DNA of 8,406 nt, taken from positions 1 through 8,406 of the forward strand of contig JADDPV010000090.1 of NCBI GenBank assembly GCA_016781705.1, read 5' to 3'. Under the pieces are notes generated by a model that saw nothing but the letters and a program-made list of their open reading frames with translations, had not been told where the DNA came from and made no database searches. The stretch is from Rubrobacter sp. Lineage in GTDB: Bacteria > Actinomycetota > Rubrobacteria > Rubrobacterales > Rubrobacteraceae. Below, piece by piece: positions 5,804-8,406 of the stretch. How positions within the stretch are numbered: the stretch's first letter is position 1; the number at the start of each line of letters is the position of its first letter. The position numbers and the translations under genes are program-made.

Positions 5804-6364
5804 CTACCCCTCGACGATGAAGAACTTGCGCACCGCCGCACGCTCTCCGGGACTCCCGCCGGGATCCTCCACCGGGGGACCGTAGACCTCTAAGGTGTAG
5901 TTGCCAGGCGGCACGGGCCCGCCGGAGCGGGATTCCAGGGCGAACTTGACGATGCCGGACGCGCCGCTCTCGTCGCTGCTCAGTTGGTCCTCCTGCTCGT
6001 CCACCGCGACCACCTCGGGTTCCCGCCCGAAGAGCAGCGCGAAGGCCGGGGCGTTCTCCGACCGCTCGACCCTGACCTCCATGTCCTCCTCGCCGGGCGC
6101 CCCCTCGACGTTCAGGTACACGAAGACCGTCTCCGGTGGGCTCTCGAACCGGCCCACGTTGGCCGGCGGGTAGAGGGCGTCTTCGTCGCTCACCGTAACA
6201 TCCCGGATGCTGGGGGACAGGATCTTCTCCCCTGGTGAGAACTCTTCGGCCCTCAAGAAAGCCTCGACGAGCAGCGCCAGCGCCACGAGCACGACCGCCG
6301 CCAGCACCCACAGCGGCCAGCGCCGCCCCGCCCCCCGGCTCTTCGTCTCCTGCAGCGCCGTCAC
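5804..6364 (-). CDS. Single-pass membrane protein with an outer beta-rich domain, unknown function
   Basis: I recognise no named family. The 186-residue product has a basic cytoplasmic stub (1-16), one membrane segment (about 17-37, WPLWVLAAVVLVALALLVEA), and an acidic outer domain with alternating beta patterns. These include PETVFVYLNVEGAP (77-90), MEVRVERSENAPAF (95-108), GIVKFALES (137-145), PPGNYTLEVYG (152-162) and a final KFFIVEG. The PxGxYxVEVY-like strand followed by a closing FxV strand resembles Ig-like or CARDB-like folds, which is inference. The frame is open upstream to 6415, but I choose the GTG at 6364. It overlaps the stop of the CPBP protease gene as GTGA, a classic coupled start; the longer reading would place 17 cysteine-containing residues inside that gene. 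It probably localises to the outer face of the membrane as a partner or substrate of the protease. Confidence 0.78.
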   Translation of the reverse strand: MTALQETKSRGAGRRWPLWVLAAVVLVALALLVEAFLRAEEFSPGEKILSPSIRDVTVSDEDALYPPANVGRFESPPETVFVYLNVEGAPGEEDMEVRVERSENAPAFALLFGREPEVVAVDEQEDQLSSDESGASGIVKFALESRSGGPVPPGNYTLEVYGPPVEDPGGSPGERAAVRKFFIVEG

Positions 6365-6924
6365 GGTGAAACACTCTCTTTGGCACTCCGCGTGTGTTTC
6401 CGGGACCGCTTCCACAGCAGCAGCGTCGCCGCGTTATGAGAGACGTGCGCGACGACCGGGGCGAGCAGGCCCCCCGTCCACTCGTAGAGGAGCCCGAACA
6501 GGAGCCCCGCCCCCACCGCCCAGAGCGTCCACAAGAGGTAGCGCCGATCCGGCCCGACGTGCAGCACCCCGAAGAGCAGGGAAGTGATCCAGACTCCCAG
6601 CACCGGCTGCAGCGCCCCCCTGAAAAGAACCTCCTCCCCCACCCCGGAGAACACCGAAACGAGCATGAGGTCCCCGCGCTTCGCCCCGTCCACCAACCGC
6701 GGACCGAGCTCCTCCGCGAGCCTCCGCATCGCCGGCACGAGCCTGTAACAAACCACGCCCAGAATGACGGTAGCGCAGGCCGCCGCCGCGCCGAGCGCGA
6801 GGCTGAGGAGGGGTGAGCCACCCAACTCGAACACGTTGCGGCCCCCGAGAGCCCCCAGGACCGCCGCCGCGAGGGTGAGGAGACCGTAGAAGACGGCGGC
6901 CAGCCGGACGAAGCGCGGCCCCAC
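6361..6924 (-). CDS. CPBP family (CAAX/Rce1-like) intramembrane metalloprotease
   Basis: This 187-residue polytopic protein belongs to the CPBP (Abi/Rce1-like) glutamate-type membrane proteases. All conserved motifs are present: E97-E98-x3-R102 in GEEVLFRG, F118-x3-H122 in LFGVLHVG, and H160-x3-N164 in HVSHN. About six hydrophobic segments are visible. Bacterial members have been linked to bacteriocin self-immunity, peptide maturation and regulated proteolysis; the substrate here is unknown. The start is GTG at 6924, in frame with and three bases after a TGA (6930-6928), so the protein cannot extend further upstream. No clear ribosome binding site precedes it. A 15-codon open frame in the leader ends at that same TGA. 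The 3' end overlaps the next gene as GTGA, indicating a two-gene operon. Confidence 0.9.
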   Translation of the reverse strand: MGPRFVRLAAVFYGLLTLAAAVLGALGGRNVFELGGSPLLSLALGAAAACATVILGVVCYRLVPAMRRLAEELGPRLVDGAKRGDLMLVSVFSGVGEEVLFRGALQPVLGVWITSLLFGVLHVGPDRRYLLWTLWAVGAGLLFGLLYEWTGGLLAPVVAHVSHNAATLLLWKRSRKHTRSAKESVSP

Positions 6925-6927
6925 GAC

Positions 6928-6975
6928 TCAGGCCGCCGGGACGGACGCCGGAGCGAGGCGTGCATGAGCAACCAT
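6928..6975 (-). CDS. Possible 15-codon leader peptide before the CPBP protease gene
   Basis: An ATG at 6975 opens a frame reading MVAHARLAPASVPAA and stops at TGA (6930-6928), three bases before and in frame with the protease GTG. The TACAAT box at 6989-6984 would place the transcript start at about 6977, making this ATG nearly leaderless. It may allow re-initiation at the GTG, which has no obvious ribosome binding site. It could equally be a chance frame. Confidence 0.25.
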   Translation of the reverse strand: MVAHARLAPASVPAA

Positions 6976-6983
6976 AGTCGGCT

Positions 6984-6989
6984 ATTGTA
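6984..6989 (-). promoter_or_regulatory. -10 element for the CPBP protease operon
   Basis: The minus strand reads TACAAT, followed by AG as in the sortase promoter. The region about 17 bases upstream is CCCGGA, which does not match a -35 box. It lies in the 132-base divergent gap before the phosphomannomutase gene. Confidence 0.35.
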
Positions 6990-7056
6990 CCCGAGGCGCG
7001 GGGTCCTCCGGGGCTCCGGGCGAACAGGAGAACCGAGCCGGAGGCGGAGCGCTAGG

Positions 7057-8406
7057 ATGGACGAGTCGATCTTCAAAGCCTACGATATTCGGGGCGTCTA
7101 CCCCGACTCCCTCGACGAAGACGCAGCCCGGGACATAGGACGAGCCTACGTGAATTACCTCGGGCTCTCCGGCTCGCGAGTGGTCGTCGGGCGCGACATG
7201 CGCCTCTCGGGCGAGGCCCTGGAAAAGGCGTTCATCGAGGGCGTCACGGAGGCCGGGGCGGACGTCCTGGACCTCGGGCTCGTCTCCACCGACGCGCTGT
7301 ACTTCGCCGTCGGGCATCTCGAGGAACCGGGCGGGGCCATGGTCACGGCCTCCCACAACCCCAAGGATTACAACGGCCTCAAGCTCTGCCGCGAGCAGGC
7401 CATCGCCCTCTCCGGCGACGAGGGCATCAAACAGATAAAGGACCTCATAACCTCCGGCAAGCTCCCCGAGCCGCACGAGTACGCGGGCTCGGTCGAGAGG
7501 GGCGACATCGCCGAGGACTACGCCAAACATTGCCTCTCCTTCATAAACGTCGAAGACTTGAGGCCCTTGAAGATAGTCGTGGACGCCGGCAACGGGATGG
7601 CGGGCAAGATGCTCCCACCCCTCTTCGAGAAGCTCCCCTTCGAGGTCGTACCGATGTACTTCGAGCTCGACGGCAGCTTCCCCAACCACCCGCCGAGCCC
7701 TATCGAGCCCGAGAACGTGGCCGAGCTGCAGGAGCGCGTCGTCGCCGAGGGCGCGGACTTCGGGGTCGCCTTCGACGGCGACGCCGACAGGTGTTTCGTG
7801 ATCGACGAGAAGGGCACGACCGTCTCAGGCGACCTCCTCGCCACCCTCGTCGCCAAGAACGTCCTAGAGAAGGAGCCGGGGGCGACGATCATCTACAGCG
7901 CCGTTTGCTCGAAGGCGCTCCCCGAGCTGGTAAGGCGCGAGGGCGGCAACCCGGTGCGCACGAAGGCGGGGCACTCGATCATCAAACCGCAGATGCGAAA
8001 GCACGACGCCGCCTTTGGCGGCGAGCACTCCGGGCACTTCTACTTCCGCGACAACTACTTCGCCGACTCCGGCATCATCGCCATGCTCACCGTCGCCGAG
8101 CTCGTCGCCCGCCAGCAAGAGCCCGTCTCCGCGCTGCTCGAACCCATAGACTCCTACTTCCGCTCTGGCGAGATAAATTCCGAAGTCGAGGACCAGGAAG
8201 CAACCATGAAGCGCGTCGAAGAGCACTACGCGCAGCGCGACCCGGACGTGGTGGACCACCTCGACGGCCTGACCGTGGATTTCGGTGACTGGTGGTTCAA
8301 CCTCCGCCCCTCCAACACCGAGCCCAAGCTGCGCCTGAACGTCGAGGCGAAGGACCGCGAGGTCATGGAGAAAGAACGCGACGAGTTGCTCACCCTCATC
8401 AGGAGC
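7057..8406 (+). CDS. manB: Phosphomannomutase/phosphoglucomutase, 3' end cut by the window edge
   Basis: This alpha-D-phosphohexomutase interconverts hexose 6- and 1-phosphates, feeding GDP-mannose or UDP-glucose synthesis for polysaccharides and glycoconjugates. The start is the ATG at 7057, with GGAG (7046-7049) seven bases upstream. The N-terminus reads FKAYDIRGVYPD. The phosphoserine is S99 in TASHNP, the magnesium loop is DGDADR (240-245), the sugar-recognition loop is GEHSGH (322-327), and the phosphate-binding loop is RPSNTEPKLRL (417-427). All four are intact, so the enzyme should be active. The open frame reaches residue 450 at the last base with no stop; the family is usually about 450-460 residues, so only a few are missing. 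The GEHSGH loop fits dual phosphomannomutase/phosphoglucomutase enzymes better than phosphoglucosamine mutase (GlmM). The exact substrate cannot be fixed from sequence. Confidence 0.94.
   Translation, partial: MDESIFKAYDIRGVYPDSLDEDAARDIGRAYVNYLGLSGSRVVVGRDMRLSGEALEKAFIEGVTEAGADVLDLGLVSTDALYFAVGHLEEPGGAMVTASHNPKDYNGLKLCREQAIALSGDEGIKQIKDLITSGKLPEPHEYAGSVERGDIAEDYAKHCLSFINVEDLRPLKIVVDAGNGMAGKMLPPLFEKLPFEVVPMYFELDGSFPNHPPSPIEPENVAELQERVVAEGADFGVAFDGDADRCFVIDEKGTTVSGDLLATLVAKNVLEKEPGATIIYSAVCSKALPELVRREGGNPVRTKAGHSIIKPQMRKHDAAFGGEHSGHFYFRDNYFADSGIIAMLTVAELVARQQEPVSALLEPIDSYFRSGEINSEVEDQEATMKRVEEHYAQRDPDVVDHLDGLTVDFGDWWFNLRPSNTEPKLRLNVEAKDREVMEKERDELLTLIRS

Noticed and set aside
5804..6415. A longer version of the outer-domain protein starting at 6415
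   Set aside because: It would overlap the CPBP protease by 55 bases and add a Cys-containing segment. The GTG at 6364 in a GTGA overlap is the more natural start.
5550..7076. A 508-codon minus-strand open frame
   Set aside because: It runs in another frame across the CPBP protease, the outer-domain protein and the sortase promoter, and its Arg/Ser/Gly-rich composition is typical of an out-of-frame reading.
6982..7689. A 235-codon minus-strand open frame over the phosphomannomutase gene
   Set aside because: It is antisense to a gene with all four catalytic loops intact and looks like no known protein.
7057..8406. The mutase as phosphoglucosamine mutase (GlmM)
   Set aside because: The TASHNP and GEHSGH loops and the overall sequence style fit the phosphomannomutase/phosphoglucomutase branch. 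GlmM usually has a GEQSGH-type loop.

Overview
The window is GC-rich chromosomal DNA, probably from an actinobacterium. A class E-like sortase beside a class B penicillin-binding protein, heavy use of GTG and TTG starts, and Lgt of the GRWGNYFNQE type all fit that. The overall style suggests a Rubrobacter-like deep-branching lineage, but that is a recognition-based inference. I see no rRNA, tRNA, CRISPR array, intact insertion sequence or prophage gene.

Left part, bases 1-1421. The 5' end of an endonuclease IV-like gene runs off the left edge on the minus strand. It diverges from a plus-strand pair: a small protein with an FlgT C-terminal-like beta domain, led by a good sigma-70-type promoter (GTGACC, 16 bp, TATAAT), and a rhomboid intramembrane serine protease 31 bp downstream. 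Bases 1422-1852 hold no convincing intact gene. They contain what looks like a frameshifted minus-strand coding remnant (about 1445-1670) and two inverted repeats.

Central part, bases 1853-5668, minus strand. This is a probable operon read right to left: sortase, then a 754-residue PBP2-type transpeptidase (mrdA-like), then Lgt (prolipoprotein diacylglyceryl transferase). The gaps are 57 and 39 bp. A leader upstream of the sortase has a TACAAT -10 box, two TTGCGATC direct repeats and a GC-rich hairpin followed by a T-rich stretch, all before the start codon. The three products cover three surface tasks: anchoring proteins to the wall, cross-linking peptidoglycan and lipidating lipoproteins.

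Right part, bases 5804-8406. A minus-strand pair, a CPBP/CAAX-type membrane protease and a single-pass protein with an outer beta-rich domain, is joined by a GTGA stop/start overlap. It diverges from a plus-strand phosphomannomutase/phosphoglucomutase gene that reaches the right edge without a stop codon. That enzyme would supply sugar phosphates for polysaccharide or other glycoconjugate synthesis.

Most genes are therefore cell-envelope or membrane-proteolysis functions. The least conventional items are the FlgT-domain protein with its inserted segment, the Tyr-Tyr repeat tail of the PBP, the sortase leader, and the membrane protease with its tightly coupled partner.
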